Source of the DNA: Phycisphaerae bacterium
GTDB lineage: Bacteria > Planctomycetota > Phycisphaerae > UBA1845
Length of the DNA: 64,000 bases
Direction: 5' to 3'
Assembly: GCA_028289375.1 (NCBI GenBank)
Contig: JANQQK010000017.1
Coordinates: 19,750-83,749, forward strand
Shown: one piece after another, positions 43,836-52,051 of the stretch
Position numbering within the stretch: the stretch's first letter is position 1
Layout: every line of letters starts with the position of its first letter
Made by a program: the position numbers and the translations under genes
Notes under the pieces: model-generated
What the model saw: only the letters and a program-made list of their open reading frames with translations
What the model was told of the DNA's origin: nothing
The model's database searches: none

Positions 43836-44198
43836 TTGAAGATTCGGGCGGTGATTTCGGGCAGTCTGCTGCTTGAACGGCAACTGCGTTATTTGCGGAC
43901 GTTGCGGTTCGGACGATTGGGGACCGCGCGGTCCTTGCTGTTGGATCGTATCCAGCAGCGCAAGGCGCAACCCATGCCACCGTCCGAAAGTAAGCCGTCT
44001 CAGCCGATCATCGTCGAGCACACCTGTGCCGAGTCCTGCGCGCCGCCACCACGCCCCATCGAGACCGGGTCCGGACAACCGATCGACCGCGATTGGCCTT
44101 CGGATTGGAAGGACACAGAAACGGAAACACGGGTTGATCGGGGTGGTCCACCGCGCGTACCATTGGACGTGGGGCGCATCATCGATGTGTGGTGGTGA
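43836..44198 (+). CDS. Small protein of unknown function, first gene of the acyltransferase operon
   Basis: A TTG at 43836 with GGAAGGA upstream begins a 120-residue protein: LKIRAVISGSLLLERQLRYL, then a basic stretch LRFGRLGTARSLLLDRIQQR, and a C-terminal half rich in Pro, Asp and Thr that includes HTCAESCAPPP. The last codons overlap the start of the next small gene (GTG at 44189), which suggests translational coupling. There is no recognised family and no signal peptide. The reading frame could be accidental, but the overlap, the ribosome site and the shared direction with the acyltransferase support it. Confidence 0.5.
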   Translation: MKIRAVISGSLLLERQLRYLRTLRFGRLGTARSLLLDRIQQRKAQPMPPSESKPSQPIIVEHTCAESCAPPPRPIETGSGQPIDRDWPSDWKDTETETRVDRGGPPRVPLDVGRIIDVWW

Positions 44199-44455
44199 CA
44201 CTTCCTGTCGAGCCGATCAAGTACGTGGTGGTCCGGGAGGCTGACGGTATGTGGTGTGCAAGCCAAACTCGTTTGGACACGTTGCGGGATGAGATTGCGG
44301 GCTACGACCGTGATGACCTGATCGCCCGTATTCTGAATTTCCCATCGCGCACCGCATTGGATTTCACGCGCGACTACCTGGAGCAACAGACCACCGACCG
44401 CCTGCAACATCTTCTCTTGTGCGCGATGACCTACCTGCCCTCTCAGCATCACTGA
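44189..44455 (+). CDS. Small soluble protein of unknown function
   Basis: An 88-residue protein that starts at a GTG overlapping the end of the preceding small gene by ten bases. It opens MVVTLPVEPIKYVVVREADG and continues with LRDEIAGYDRDDLIARILNF and TALDFTRDYLEQQTTDRLQH, a strand followed by helices. It has no signal peptide or membrane segment. Sixty bases later comes the acyltransferase gene, so the three genes are probably one unit. I cannot name a family. Confidence 0.6.
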   Translation: MVVTLPVEPIKYVVVREADGMWCASQTRLDTLRDEIAGYDRDDLIARILNFPSRTALDFTRDYLEQQTTDRLQHLLLCAMTYLPSQHH

Positions 44456-44515
44456 TTCTGCATCGGAACTGTCCGGTAGCACACGCGAACCAGCACGACT
44501 AGAATCGCTTTCGTT

Positions 44516-45478
44516 ATGAAGAACCGATCGGACGTGCGCTCCCGCCTCGAGTACCTTGCCATTCGATTGCTGGGGCTTCTGTTTCAGATGTTCCCGATTG
44601 ATTTGAATCTGCGCACAGCGCGGCTGATCGGAGACCTGTGGTGGCTGTTCGATCGGCGCCATCGCGACCGCACGAAGGAACACATCCGGCTTGCGTTCGG
44701 CAACACCTATTCGGACGAGGAACTGACACGACTCGGTCGGCAGTGTTTTCGCCACTGGACGATGTACGCCGTCGAGTTTCTATGCGGCATGCGGCTGGTG
44801 AATGAATGGAACGTCCTGCGTTACGTGACACCGGTCGATCTGAAGCCGCTGTTCGAACTTATGCTTGAGAAGCGCGGCGTCATTCTGCTGACGGGCCACT
44901 ATGGCAATTTCGAGTTGAGCGGATACCTGTTCGCGACGGTCGGGTTTGAGGCGGTGGCGGTCATGAGGCCATTGGACAACCCCTATCTCAATGATTACGT
45001 CGTTCGGACACGTGCGCGGCAGGGGCTTCGATTGTTGAACAAGACGGGCGTGGGCGCTGAGGCGGAGGATATCCTCAAACGTGGTGGGACGATCGGGTTC
45101 GTGGCTGACCAGGACGCGGGGCGCAAGGGTGTGTTCGTGGATTTCTTCGGTCAGCCGGCGTCAACCTATAAGTCGATCGCACTGCTGGCGATGGCGTGTG
45201 AGGCCCCGATCGTGGTCGGTGGCGCGCGTCGAACGGGTGAGAGGTTTCACTACGAGCTGGCGGTCGAGCGGATCATCATGCCCGATGAGTGGGCCGACCA
45301 GGAGGATCCGTTGCGTTGGATCACGCAGGAATACAGCACTGCCCTGGAGACCCTGATCCGCCGGGCGCCGGAGCAGTATTTGTGGATCCACCGCCGCTGG
45401 AAGACGGCTCCGGGGACGCGTCGCAAAGCCAGGCGTCAGCATGACAAGAACGTTGACGCTGCCTCACCCGCCGCCTAG
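44516..45478 (+). CDS. Lipid A-type acyltransferase (LpxL/HtrB family)
   Basis: A 320-residue member of the lysophospholipid/lipid A acyltransferase family. The active site is LLTGHYGNFELSGY, where the His and Glu of H(x4)E make the catalytic pair. Further family features are RRHRDRTKEHIRLAFGN, VGAEAEDILKRGGTIGFVAD with QDAGRKGVFVDFFG, and the C-terminal RAPEQYLWIHRRWKTAP, which matches 'P.qwlW.HrRwk..p'. The enzyme moves an acyl chain to lipid A or a related glycolipid at the inner membrane. It shows that the organism builds an LPS-like outer membrane. The exact position and acyl donor cannot be told. A basic C-terminal tail follows the core. Confidence 0.92.
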   Translation: MKNRSDVRSRLEYLAIRLLGLLFQMFPIDLNLRTARLIGDLWWLFDRRHRDRTKEHIRLAFGNTYSDEELTRLGRQCFRHWTMYAVEFLCGMRLVNEWNVLRYVTPVDLKPLFELMLEKRGVILLTGHYGNFELSGYLFATVGFEAVAVMRPLDNPYLNDYVVRTRARQGLRLLNKTGVGAEAEDILKRGGTIGFVADQDAGRKGVFVDFFGQPASTYKSIALLAMACEAPIVVGGARRTGERFHYELAVERIIMPDEWADQEDPLRWITQEYSTALETLIRRAPEQYLWIHRRWKTAPGTRRKARRQHDKNVDAASPAA

Positions 45479-45528
45479 ACTCCTGCCGGAAATGGTCTAC
45501 TTACAGTTGACAAATGCAAGGAGCAGTC

Positions 45529-45861
45529 ATGGCAGGCGCTGATACGCTGGAGTTCACGGACGCGAATTTCGAGGACGAAGTTCTCAAGGCCGAAGTTCCC
45601 GTGCTCGTCGATTTCTGGGCGGAATGGTGTGGTCCGTGCAAAGCCCTCACGCCGATCATCGACGAGCTTGCGACCGAGTATGCCGGCAAGGCGAAGGTCG
45701 GCAAGGTGGACACGGATTCGAACCGTGACATTTCGATGAAGTACTCGGTGAGTGCGATTCCGACGGTTCTGCTGATTGCCGGTGGCGAGGTGAAGGAAAA
45801 GTTCGTCGGTTTGCGGAGCAAGTCCGAATTGGCCGCCGCGTTGGACGGTGCTGCCGGCTAG
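45529..45861 (+). CDS. trxA: Thioredoxin
   Basis: A 110-residue thioredoxin with the WCGPCK active site in VLVDFWAEWCGPCKALTPII, the buried Asp of the VDFWA strand, and the cis-Pro in SVSAIPTVLLIAGGEV. The start at 45529 (MAGADTLEF) follows AAGGAG at normal spacing; a start five codons earlier lacks a site. It reduces protein disulfides and is itself reduced by thioredoxin reductase, whose gene is at 37928-38965. The PSP1-domain gene begins about 40 bases downstream on the same strand. Confidence 0.97.
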   Translation: MAGADTLEFTDANFEDEVLKAEVPVLVDFWAEWCGPCKALTPIIDELATEYAGKAKVGKVDTDSNRDISMKYSVSAIPTVLLIAGGEVKEKFVGLRSKSELAAALDGAAG

Positions 45862-45901
45862 TCGATCAAGTGTCGATCGCCCGGTGACCGATGTTTCATT
45901 C

Positions 45902-47167
45902 ATGGACAGATTGAAGGTTCTATCCAATACGGCTGAGGATGGCGGCGGCTGCGGTTCGTGCGAGGCGAACGGTGGCAGCGAGAGCAAGTGCGGCAACGGC
46001 CTGGAGAAGGTCTACCGCACGACGGCTGTCCGTTATGGCTACATGAAGCACATCGGTGAGTTCACGTACGCTGAGGGGATGAAGTTCACGTGCGGTGCGA
46101 AGGTTGTCGTTCAGACGAATCGCGGGATCGAGATCGGCGAATTGGTCTCGGTGAGCTGCACGGGTTGCGACAAGCACGTCTCGCGTGAGCAGATCAAGAG
46201 TTACATCACCACGAGCGGCGATGATGTCTACAGGCTGGATAACGGGCGAATTCTGCGTGAAGCGACGCCCGACGATCTGCTTGACAACGACAAGTTGCAG
46301 CAACAGTCCCAACACATCAAACAGACGGTGCAACAGCGCGCCGGCGAACATCAGCTTGAGATCAAGATCGTCGAGATTGAGTATCTGTTCGGCGGTGAGC
46401 GGATCGTGATCTACTTTACGGCTGAGGGGCGTGTTGATTTTCGTGAACTCGTGCGGAGCCTTTCACGCGAGTTGCAGACGCGAATCAAGATGCATCAGGT
46501 TGGGGCGCGGGATGAAGCACGTTTGTTGGCCGACTTTGAAACGTGCGGCCGCGAGGTGTGCTGCAAGGTCTTCCTCAAGTCGCTCAAGCCCATCACGATG
46601 CGTATGGCCAAACTCCAGCGGGCGACGCTCGATCCAACAAAGGTGTCCGGGCGATGCGGTCGTCTCAAGTGCTGCCTGCGTTATGAGCATGACAGTTATG
46701 AGGAGCTGGACGCACGTCTGCCCAGAAAAGGCGAGCGGATCAAAACGGCCCATGGATACGGGACCGTCATTGATCGTCAGATTCTGACGCAGTTGGTGTC
46801 GATCTCGCGGGCGGACGGTGGCGGCGTTGTGACGTCGGTGATTGAGGACGTCGAGGAACGCGGAATCAAGCAGTTTCCACCGGAGGCGTCTGCTCCCCCG
46901 CCATCGCAGAGCGATGAGCAGGACAAACCCAAGCGTCCACGACGTCCGCGATCTGGCGGTCGACGACGGGGTGACGGTGAGCGCAAGGCGACAGGAGAGA
47001 AACCATCAACGCCGAAGCAGCCTCGGAAGGACGCGAAGTCTGAGGGCGCGACCGGCAGTGGTGAAGGGGAACTGAAGAAGCGTCGACGCCGCCGTGGCAA
47101 GCGGCGGCCTCGATCCGGGGGCAATCGTGGTTCGTCGGGTGACGGTGCACCGCCGTCGGGTGACTAA
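45902..47167 (+). CDS. PSP1-domain protein (RicT/YaaT-like) with Arg-rich tail
   Basis: About 421 residues from the ATG at 45902. The PSP1 core includes VRYGYMKHIGEFTYAEGMKF, the cysteine-rich DFETCGREVCCKVFLKSLKP and KVSGRCGRLKCCLRYEHDSY, which in RicT-type proteins hold an iron-sulfur cluster or metal in complex with partners. Another Cys cluster lies near the N-terminus (GGCGSCEANGGSESKCGNG). RicT is known in Bacillus as part of the Y-complex that affects RNase Y. The C-terminal ~90 residues are very Arg/Lys/Gly-rich (KKRRRRRGKRRPRSGGNRG) and may bind RNA; they lie outside the conserved core. The thioredoxin gene just upstream fits a redox-active protein, but this is inference. Confidence 0.9.
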   Translation: MDRLKVLSNTAEDGGGCGSCEANGGSESKCGNGLEKVYRTTAVRYGYMKHIGEFTYAEGMKFTCGAKVVVQTNRGIEIGELVSVSCTGCDKHVSREQIKSYITTSGDDVYRLDNGRILREATPDDLLDNDKLQQQSQHIKQTVQQRAGEHQLEIKIVEIEYLFGGERIVIYFTAEGRVDFRELVRSLSRELQTRIKMHQVGARDEARLLADFETCGREVCCKVFLKSLKPITMRMAKLQRATLDPTKVSGRCGRLKCCLRYEHDSYEELDARLPRKGERIKTAHGYGTVIDRQILTQLVSISRADGGGVVTSVIEDVEERGIKQFPPEASAPPPSQSDEQDKPKRPRRPRSGGRRRGDGERKATGEKPSTPKQPRKDAKSEGATGSGEGELKKRRRRRGKRRPRSGGNRGSSGDGAPPSGD

Positions 47168-47183
47168 ATTGGGGGCGTGAACG

Positions 47184-47714
47184 ATGAGTCATCGCTCGGA
47201 AACTGACTATCTGACCATCGAAGAGATTGCGAAGCGCGGCGGTCGCTATCCACCGGCGGCTTATGAGTTCGTGCGGCAGGGTCTGGAGCACGCATCGCGT
47301 GCGATCCATGGGCCGATGTCGCCGGCACAATACGCGATCGCGCGGTTTCTAACGGAAGAGCACATTGATCTCGATGAGCTTCGCGAGCGGTATCATCGCG
47401 GCGAACTGGACGCGTCGATCGATGCGGCCATCGAGCAGGTGGGCGGGTTCGATCGCCTGAATCGCAACATCAGCGGGACCGATCTTTGCTGGTCACTGCG
47501 TGATCTCGCGCTCGAGAAATGGTCGGTACTGGCGCCTCTTGTGCTGGACCACTGGGGAATCTCGCGGACGGATGATTTCGGCGCGATCGTGTTCGATCTG
47601 GTCGACCACGGACATCTTCAGAAGGAAGAGCGCGACAGCCGCGATGACTTCGTCAATGTGTTCGACTTTGCGTCGAGCTTCGAAACGCTAACGCCGGTAC
47701 GGAAACGCGATTAG
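47184..47714 (+). CDS. Minf_1886-family protein, unknown function
   Basis: A 176-residue soluble protein. The features match the small family known as Minf_1886: YLTIEEIAKRGGRYPPAAYE with FVRQGLEHASRAI near the start, HISGTDLCWSLRDLALEKW-type block (here NISGTDLCWSLRDLALEKW) in the middle, and LDHWGISRTDDFGAIVFDLV with LQKEERDSRDDF near the end. The family is conserved in the PVC group and some other bacteria but has no assigned function. It lies 16 bases after the PSP1 gene and its stop overlaps the stop of the convergent tatA-like gene by a few bases. Confidence 0.88.
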   Translation: MSHRSETDYLTIEEIAKRGGRYPPAAYEFVRQGLEHASRAIHGPMSPAQYAIARFLTEEHIDLDELRERYHRGELDASIDAAIEQVGGFDRLNRNISGTDLCWSLRDLALEKWSVLAPLVLDHWGISRTDDFGAIVFDLVDHGHLQKEERDSRDDFVNVFDFASSFETLTPVRKRD

Positions 47715-48022
47715 TGGTTGACGTGTTCCTCGGATTTGTCGGCCGCAGATTTCTCGGTTGATCCTGATTCGGGAAGCTTGTGTGACTGGTCGGATCTTCG
47801 GGAATCGTCGGGCAGAGAGGTCTTGTCCGGGCTGTTGGCGGCGTCGTTAATCTCATCCTTCACATCGTGCAGGCCCTTCTTGAACTCGACGATGCTTTGG
47901 CCAAAAGCGCGCGCGATCCCCGGAAGTCGCCGACCACCGAATAGCAGCAGCGCGGCCCCGGCGATGATGATCCACTCGAAACCGCCGGGCAATCCGAAAA
48001 TCGCCAACATTGCATGATCCAT
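47711..48022 (-). CDS. tatA: Sec-independent (Tat) translocase protein TatA/TatE
   Basis: About 103 residues. A single N-terminal membrane helix (FEWIIIAGAALLLF) is followed by GGRRLPGIARAFGQSIVEFK, the typical TatA 'FG..kLP.lar.lG.s...fK' hinge and amphipathic helix. TatA oligomers form the translocation element for folded proteins carrying twin-arginine signals. The start at 48022 (MDHAMLAIFGLPGG) is chosen because it begins just before the membrane helix; the longer frame adds only a few residues. The acidic, Ser-rich tail is normal for TatA. No tatC lies in the window. Confidence 0.92.
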   Translation of the reverse strand: MDHAMLAIFGLPGGFEWIIIAGAALLLFGGRRLPGIARAFGQSIVEFKKGLHDVKDEINDAANSPDKTSLPDDSRRSDQSHKLPESGSTEKSAADKSEEHVNH

Positions 48023-48110
48023 GCCTGCACTCCCAGAACAGCCTGTCTCCAAATGAGTTATCGGCCTATTGAATGCTATCTTCGCAGGGCATTCGGGTCA
48101 AAAACATTCG

Positions 48111-48617
48111 TTATTCGGGCCTGAGCAAGGCCTTGAGCCGCGTGAGAACGCCCGGCGGGACGAGGTCCTTGAGGCGGTCTATGTCGCTGCCGCCCAATTC
48201 TACGATCTGTTTGATGAGCGTGCTGGAGGTGAGGGCGTTGCGGTCGCTGGCCATCAGAACGACCGTTTCGACGTCGCCGACCATGAGGTTGGCGTTGGCG
48301 AAGTTCAACTCGTCGCGGAGGTCATGCGAGTCGCGGATACCGCGGACGATGATGCCGGCGCCCATCTCGTGGGCGAATTCCATGGTCAGCCCCTCGTAGG
48401 CGCGAACGGTGACATTGGAGATGTCGGCCATCACCTCGCGGAGCATGGCGATGCGGTCGTCGGACGTGAACATCTCCCGTTTCTCGGGGTTCTTTCCGAC
48501 GCCGACGACGAGTTGATCAAACAGGCGGGCTGAGCGCTTGATGATGTCGACGTGGCCATAGGTGACCGGATCGAAGGTTCCCGGGAACACCGCGATGCCG
48601 GATCGCATTTTGGTCAT
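48111..48617 (-). CDS. coaD: Phosphopantetheine adenylyltransferase
   Basis: About 168 residues. It converts 4'-phosphopantetheine and ATP to dephospho-CoA, the next-to-last step of coenzyme A synthesis. The nucleotidyltransferase motif TFDPVTYGHVDII (T/HxGH type) is at the start, followed by VVGVGKNPEKREMFTSDDRI, the substrate-binding IIVRGIRDSHDLRDELNFAN and ISSTLIK-type TSSTLIKQIVELGG motif. I set the start at the ATG at 48617 (MTKMRSGIAVFPGTFDP), because an in-frame extension of about 110 residues upstream is not conserved-looking and starts within a terminator. The length is normal for CoaD. Confidence 0.97.
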   Translation of the reverse strand: MTKMRSGIAVFPGTFDPVTYGHVDIIKRSARLFDQLVVGVGKNPEKREMFTSDDRIAMLREVMADISNVTVRAYEGLTMEFAHEMGAGIIVRGIRDSHDLRDELNFANANLMVGDVETVVLMASDRNALTSSTLIKQIVELGGSDIDRLKDLVPPGVLTRLKALLRPE

Positions 48618-49003
48618 GATGATCCTCGATTCGCTCGGAACTGGTCGCGACGGCTGCATTGTGGGGGCTGACCGGCGATTGGGCAACCGAATCGGCTGAC
48701 GAAAGGGTTGTCTGCAGATGTTGCGGCGGGGCCGACGCGAGGAGATACCGACGGCGACGACCACGCCCGCCGACGGTGTTCTCCCGCAAGCGTCACAATA
48801 TGTGCTGTCCACGTCCGGGTTCCGGCGGGACCGTACGCCGATGGTGGTGTCTCTCTCCCAGTTCACCGCATCAGCGGTCGATTGGACGACCGTCAGGCGG
48901 AAACATGACAACAAAAAAACGCGCATGTGCGCGTTTTTCTGATGAGCCACGCCAAGTTGGAAGGAGACGCCGGACGCGTGCCACGACGTGCGCGTTGCGA
49001 GCT
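48618..49003. other. Intergenic region upstream of coaD
   Basis: These 386 bases carry no gene I can support on either strand. The stretch 48914-48938 is a strong terminator hairpin (separate entry). The ~295 bases between that and coaD should hold the coaD promoter, but I find no convincing -35/-10 pair. Open frames across it have codon use typical of chance GC-rich sequence. Confidence 0.5.
48914..48938 (-). terminator. Bidirectional-type rho-independent terminator hairpin
   Basis: The sequence AAAAAACGCGCATGTGCGCG followed by TTTTT forms a perfect stem of A/T and GC pairs around a short ATGT loop, with an A-tract before and a T-tract after, so it can act in both directions. On the minus strand it follows the stop of the gene at 49004-49690 by about 65 bases and would separate that gene from coaD. 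Confidence 0.85.
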
Positions 49004-49690
49004 TTAGCGTGTGACGTTCGGCAGGGAGATCGCCAACGCGTGGGCATCATCTGCGTGCTGCGAGACGTTGCTGTTCCCTGGGGCGCGGCGCAATTCGGGA
49101 TTCCAGACGCGGACGTCCGTGACTTCCACGGTCAACGTCATGTCCTCGACATTCGACTTGTGCGTGAAGGAGCATGTGTCGGCCAGGAACACGCGTTTGG
49201 CATTCGGCTGCAGCGGTCCCCGCCACTCATCTTCAGCGGCGATGGGCGTGGCGCCCCACTCATTGAAGTCCCCAACGAGTCGGCCCTTGTCGTCAAAGAT
49301 GGCGACACGGAACGACAACAAGGAGACCACTTCGTCACCGTTGTTGTGGACCTCGATGGTCGGATAGACACGACGCTGACCGGGTTCCGGTTCCGGCATG
49401 GTGGCCGTGATGGCGATCTGATCGATGTAACCGGGCCGACGTTCGTCGGCGAAAGCGTCACCGATGACCGGGGGCAGTGCGGCGGCCAACTCAGGGATGT
49501 CGCCGGCGACCGCACGGGCGAATTCGATGAAATTGTCGGTCTTGCGGTCGGCGATGTTCAGGCCATACAGCCCAACGCCTGTACCACAGAAGATGGCGGC
49601 GATGACGATGGCACAGAAGCCGGCGGCGAGGGTCGCAAAGAAGCCCTTTCCAGATCGGCCCAGGTCGCGTTCGGGGTGTTTTCGGAACAT
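49004..49690 (-). CDS. Membrane-anchored extracytoplasmic protein, unknown function
   Basis: A 228-residue protein with one N-terminal membrane anchor (FFATLAAGFCAIVIAAIFCG) after a basic RKHPERDLGRSGKG, so most of the chain lies outside the cytoplasm. The body looks like one beta-sandwich: RRVYPTIEVHNNGDEVVSLL, VAIFDDKGRLVGDF, and TLTVEVTDVRVWNPEL, similar in pattern to FxLYD or DUF-type 'change in interaction' domains that recur in planctomycete exported proteins. No catalytic motif is visible. ATG at 49690 has AGGAGA upstream. A strong terminator follows its stop. Confidence 0.75.
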   Translation of the reverse strand: MFRKHPERDLGRSGKGFFATLAAGFCAIVIAAIFCGTGVGLYGLNIADRKTDNFIEFARAVAGDIPELAAALPPVIGDAFADERRPGYIDQIAITATMPEPEPGQRRVYPTIEVHNNGDEVVSLLSFRVAIFDDKGRLVGDFNEWGATPIAAEDEWRGPLQPNAKRVFLADTCSFTHKSNVEDMTLTVEVTDVRVWNPELRRAPGNSNVSQHADDAHALAISLPNVTR

Positions 49691-49773
49691 GATCGGATCT
49701 CCTTCCGGGTGTTGTGAATGGGAAACATCACGTGCTCAACACCATGGAATTCGGGGACGCCGGGAAAATATTC

Positions 49774-49806
49774 GGGGCTGGCCGCAAAACGTGTGCGACC
49801 AGCCCC
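49774..49806 (-). terminator. Probable terminator of the 49837-52035 gene
   Basis: On the minus strand the sequence folds as a 13-base-pair hairpin, GGGGCTGGTCGCA pairing with TGCGGCCAGCCCC with one U-G wobble and a loop of seven bases. It follows the stop codon at 49837 by about 30 bases. The run after it (GAATATTTTCCC) is only moderately T-rich, so the terminator may be imperfect. Confidence 0.6.
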
Positions 49807-49836
49807 GCATTCGCTAAAAACTTGTGGTTGCTTGAC

Positions 49837-52035
49837 TTAGGGCAACCTCGCCTGATTGAGGGCCTTCTTCGACTCTTCCAGGAGCTCCTCGAAACGGCCC
49901 ATGGTGACCCATTTGGCGTGGCCGTCGGCGAATGCGGCGACGGTGCCTTTTCGATCGTGGTTTTCCGGATGCTCGTAGATGACGATCGTGTCGTGGGGCG
50001 CGGGGATCCTGTTGATGTTGACGTCCTTGCCGAGGTAAACGTAGGACGTCCGATCCTGCTGTTCGAGCGGTGACCGGAGCATCTTCCGTTGGATCATGTC
50101 CTCATCCACCAAGGCTTTCAAGGATGGCGGAAACCGATCGTCATGGCTGCTGGCGTAGGCCTGGCAGCCCGTCACGATGCCTTTGACGTTTCTCAGGCTG
50201 ACCGTTCGCTTGGCAATACCGCGGGCACGGGTGAGGCTTGGCACCAGGACGGAAGCGGCAGACCCAACGGTCATCGGGATCGCGACGCCGGCCATCTCGA
50301 GCGGCATCGGTCCTGATGTGGTGATCAACGCGCCATCCGCGTCGCTGCTGTAGGTGGCGACGTCGCCGTAGAGGCCAGCGGTGAACACGCGGGCGCTGGG
50401 GAACAGGTCGGGCGGCAGATCGACTCCTTGGGTCTGGGCTTCTGCGGCCGCCATCGTGGCGAGAGGGAGTGCCAGTCTATAGATGTCGGTCATGATGGCC
50501 TTGGTGTCTGTGTACACAACGCTGGATGCGTTTGATGGCAGTCGTTTGCGGCCTCGCTGGAAGTCGGGGTTGTCGAGGATCGACTTGGCGTTATTAGCGC
50601 TGAGGTGGTCGAGCGCCGCAGAGACTATTTGTGGGTAGAGGCCCAGGACGAGGTACTCGCCGTGGACGGACCATGCGGGGGCGACCGGGATCGGCTCGCC
50701 GGAAAAGGCAAGGTAGCGAATCGTGTGCCCGCCATGCGTGCGCTCGCGGACCGTGATCGACACGTCGCGGATTTCCTCGTCGATGGCGCGGATGAGGCGG
50801 GTGACAAGCCCCTCGATGGCGTCGGGCTCGGAGGTCTGGATCATCATGGTGGCACCGGTGATGACGAGTCCGCCTGCGTCAGGCGAGATGTAGACGACCC
50901 ATCCGCCATCAAACTTGGCGAGAATGTCATCGCGGATGCGGAGTCCGAGTTGGCCTTCGATCTGGGCGAGTCCGTTGGTGAATGGCCCGTCCGCCATCGG
51001 TCCGACGGCGTTGATAACGTGGACGATGCCGTCGTAGAGATCGACGAGCTTGAAGTTTGCTGCCTTGGCGAAAACAGCGTCGGCGGGAATCATCTTCAAC
51101 TGCTTGTCGGTGACGGGTTGCTGGTGCATCCACTTGGGGCGGCCATCCTCGGGCGGCAGTGCGATGAAGGTGGATTGACGGAAGCGGTCGCCGTCGACCT
51201 GAAGCACGGCGGTGAGGGACTTGAGGCGGTCGAGTGATGCAGCGGCGATGGCGTTTTCGACCATCGGTGGGAACGTTTCGGCTTGAGACATCACACTCCA
51301 GAACGCGCGGGCCTGATGTAAGATGGTGGCGGTGTCGATGTGGTAGAGGAGCAGGTTGTTGCGGCTTTTGGTGCCAATTTTCTTCATGGCGGCGATGTAG
51401 TGCTGATCCTGCGACACGGTGGGATGATCGCCCTTCATGGCGTTGAATACCTTGACGGGTGTCTCTGTGCCGACCATGACGAGGAACACGTCGTCTACAA
51501 CGCCGTAGCGGACCATGGCGACGAACGGGACCATGATGGACTTGAGCTTCTTTCCGTCGATCTCTTCTTCGACGCCTGTCCCGATCGGGGTGCGACCAAG
51601 CAGTTTTTCCAGCGTGGCGACGAATGTCTGGGCAGCGCCCGAATCGCCGTCGAAGTCGATGGCGAGAACCGCTTCAGGAGCAGGTCCACGTTCGGACATT
51701 GTGACACCAATGAGGTCGATGGCCATGCGTTGATGCCAGACGCTTTTTACGAGGCTAATGGCGTCGTCGAAGATGTCGGCTTCGCCGTCGCGGGCGGCTT
51801 CCTTGCGGATGGTGAGGGTGGCGACGCGGCTGATCTCGTCGATGAAGCGCTGCATGTCGGGCGTGGCGAGCAATTGGCCGAACGGCGTATCGCCCGCGGC
51901 GGCTTTCATCTGGTCATAGCCGCACCATTCGATGTACATCGCGCTTTGGCCGGGGAGTCGGTCGGCGAGCGGTCCTGCGACGACGGTGACAACGGGGAAG
52001 AGCGTGGCAACGGTCCACAACACGATGCGGTTCAT
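49837..52035 (-). CDS. Large exported protein with C-terminal pseudopilin-like 'DG' module
   Basis: A 732-residue protein with an N-terminal signal peptide (NRIVLWTVATLFPVVTVVAG). The first ~560 residues alternate beta strands and helices in a DUF3352-like arrangement (VWHQRMAIDLIGVTMSERGP, VLAIDFDGDSGAAQTFVATL, AIEGLVTRLIRAIDEEIRDV). The last ~130 residues resemble the extracellular part of planctomycete type-II-secretion-like pseudopilins (DUF1559 style): LRNVKGIVTGCQAYASSHDD, RFPPSLKALVDE and the closing VAAFADGHAKWVTM ('fADGHv' motif). The hydrophobic prepilin helix is absent, so this module seems to be attached to another protein. The function is unknown; extracytoplasmic location is well supported. 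Confidence 0.75.
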   Translation of the reverse strand: MNRIVLWTVATLFPVVTVVAGPLADRLPGQSAMYIEWCGYDQMKAAAGDTPFGQLLATPDMQRFIDEISRVATLTIRKEAARDGEADIFDDAISLVKSVWHQRMAIDLIGVTMSERGPAPEAVLAIDFDGDSGAAQTFVATLEKLLGRTPIGTGVEEEIDGKKLKSIMVPFVAMVRYGVVDDVFLVMVGTETPVKVFNAMKGDHPTVSQDQHYIAAMKKIGTKSRNNLLLYHIDTATILHQARAFWSVMSQAETFPPMVENAIAAASLDRLKSLTAVLQVDGDRFRQSTFIALPPEDGRPKWMHQQPVTDKQLKMIPADAVFAKAANFKLVDLYDGIVHVINAVGPMADGPFTNGLAQIEGQLGLRIRDDILAKFDGGWVVYISPDAGGLVITGATMMIQTSEPDAIEGLVTRLIRAIDEEIRDVSITVRERTHGGHTIRYLAFSGEPIPVAPAWSVHGEYLVLGLYPQIVSAALDHLSANNAKSILDNPDFQRGRKRLPSNASSVVYTDTKAIMTDIYRLALPLATMAAAEAQTQGVDLPPDLFPSARVFTAGLYGDVATYSSDADGALITTSGPMPLEMAGVAIPMTVGSAASVLVPSLTRARGIAKRTVSLRNVKGIVTGCQAYASSHDDRFPPSLKALVDEDMIQRKMLRSPLEQQDRTSYVYLGKDVNINRIPAPHDTIVIYEHPENHDRKGTVAAFADGHAKWVTMGRFEELLEESKKALNQARLP

Positions 52036-52051
52036 GAGGCTGCTCCTTGGT

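Noticed and set aside
48618..48950. Upstream extension of coaD by about 110 residues
   Set aside because: The frame stays open but includes the terminator and has no family similarity, while the ATG at 48617 gives a protein of normal CoaD length.
48659..49717. Long plus-strand frame overlapping the coaD leader and the 228-residue gene
   Set aside because: It is antisense to a gene with a convincing membrane anchor and crosses a strong terminator; the product looks random.
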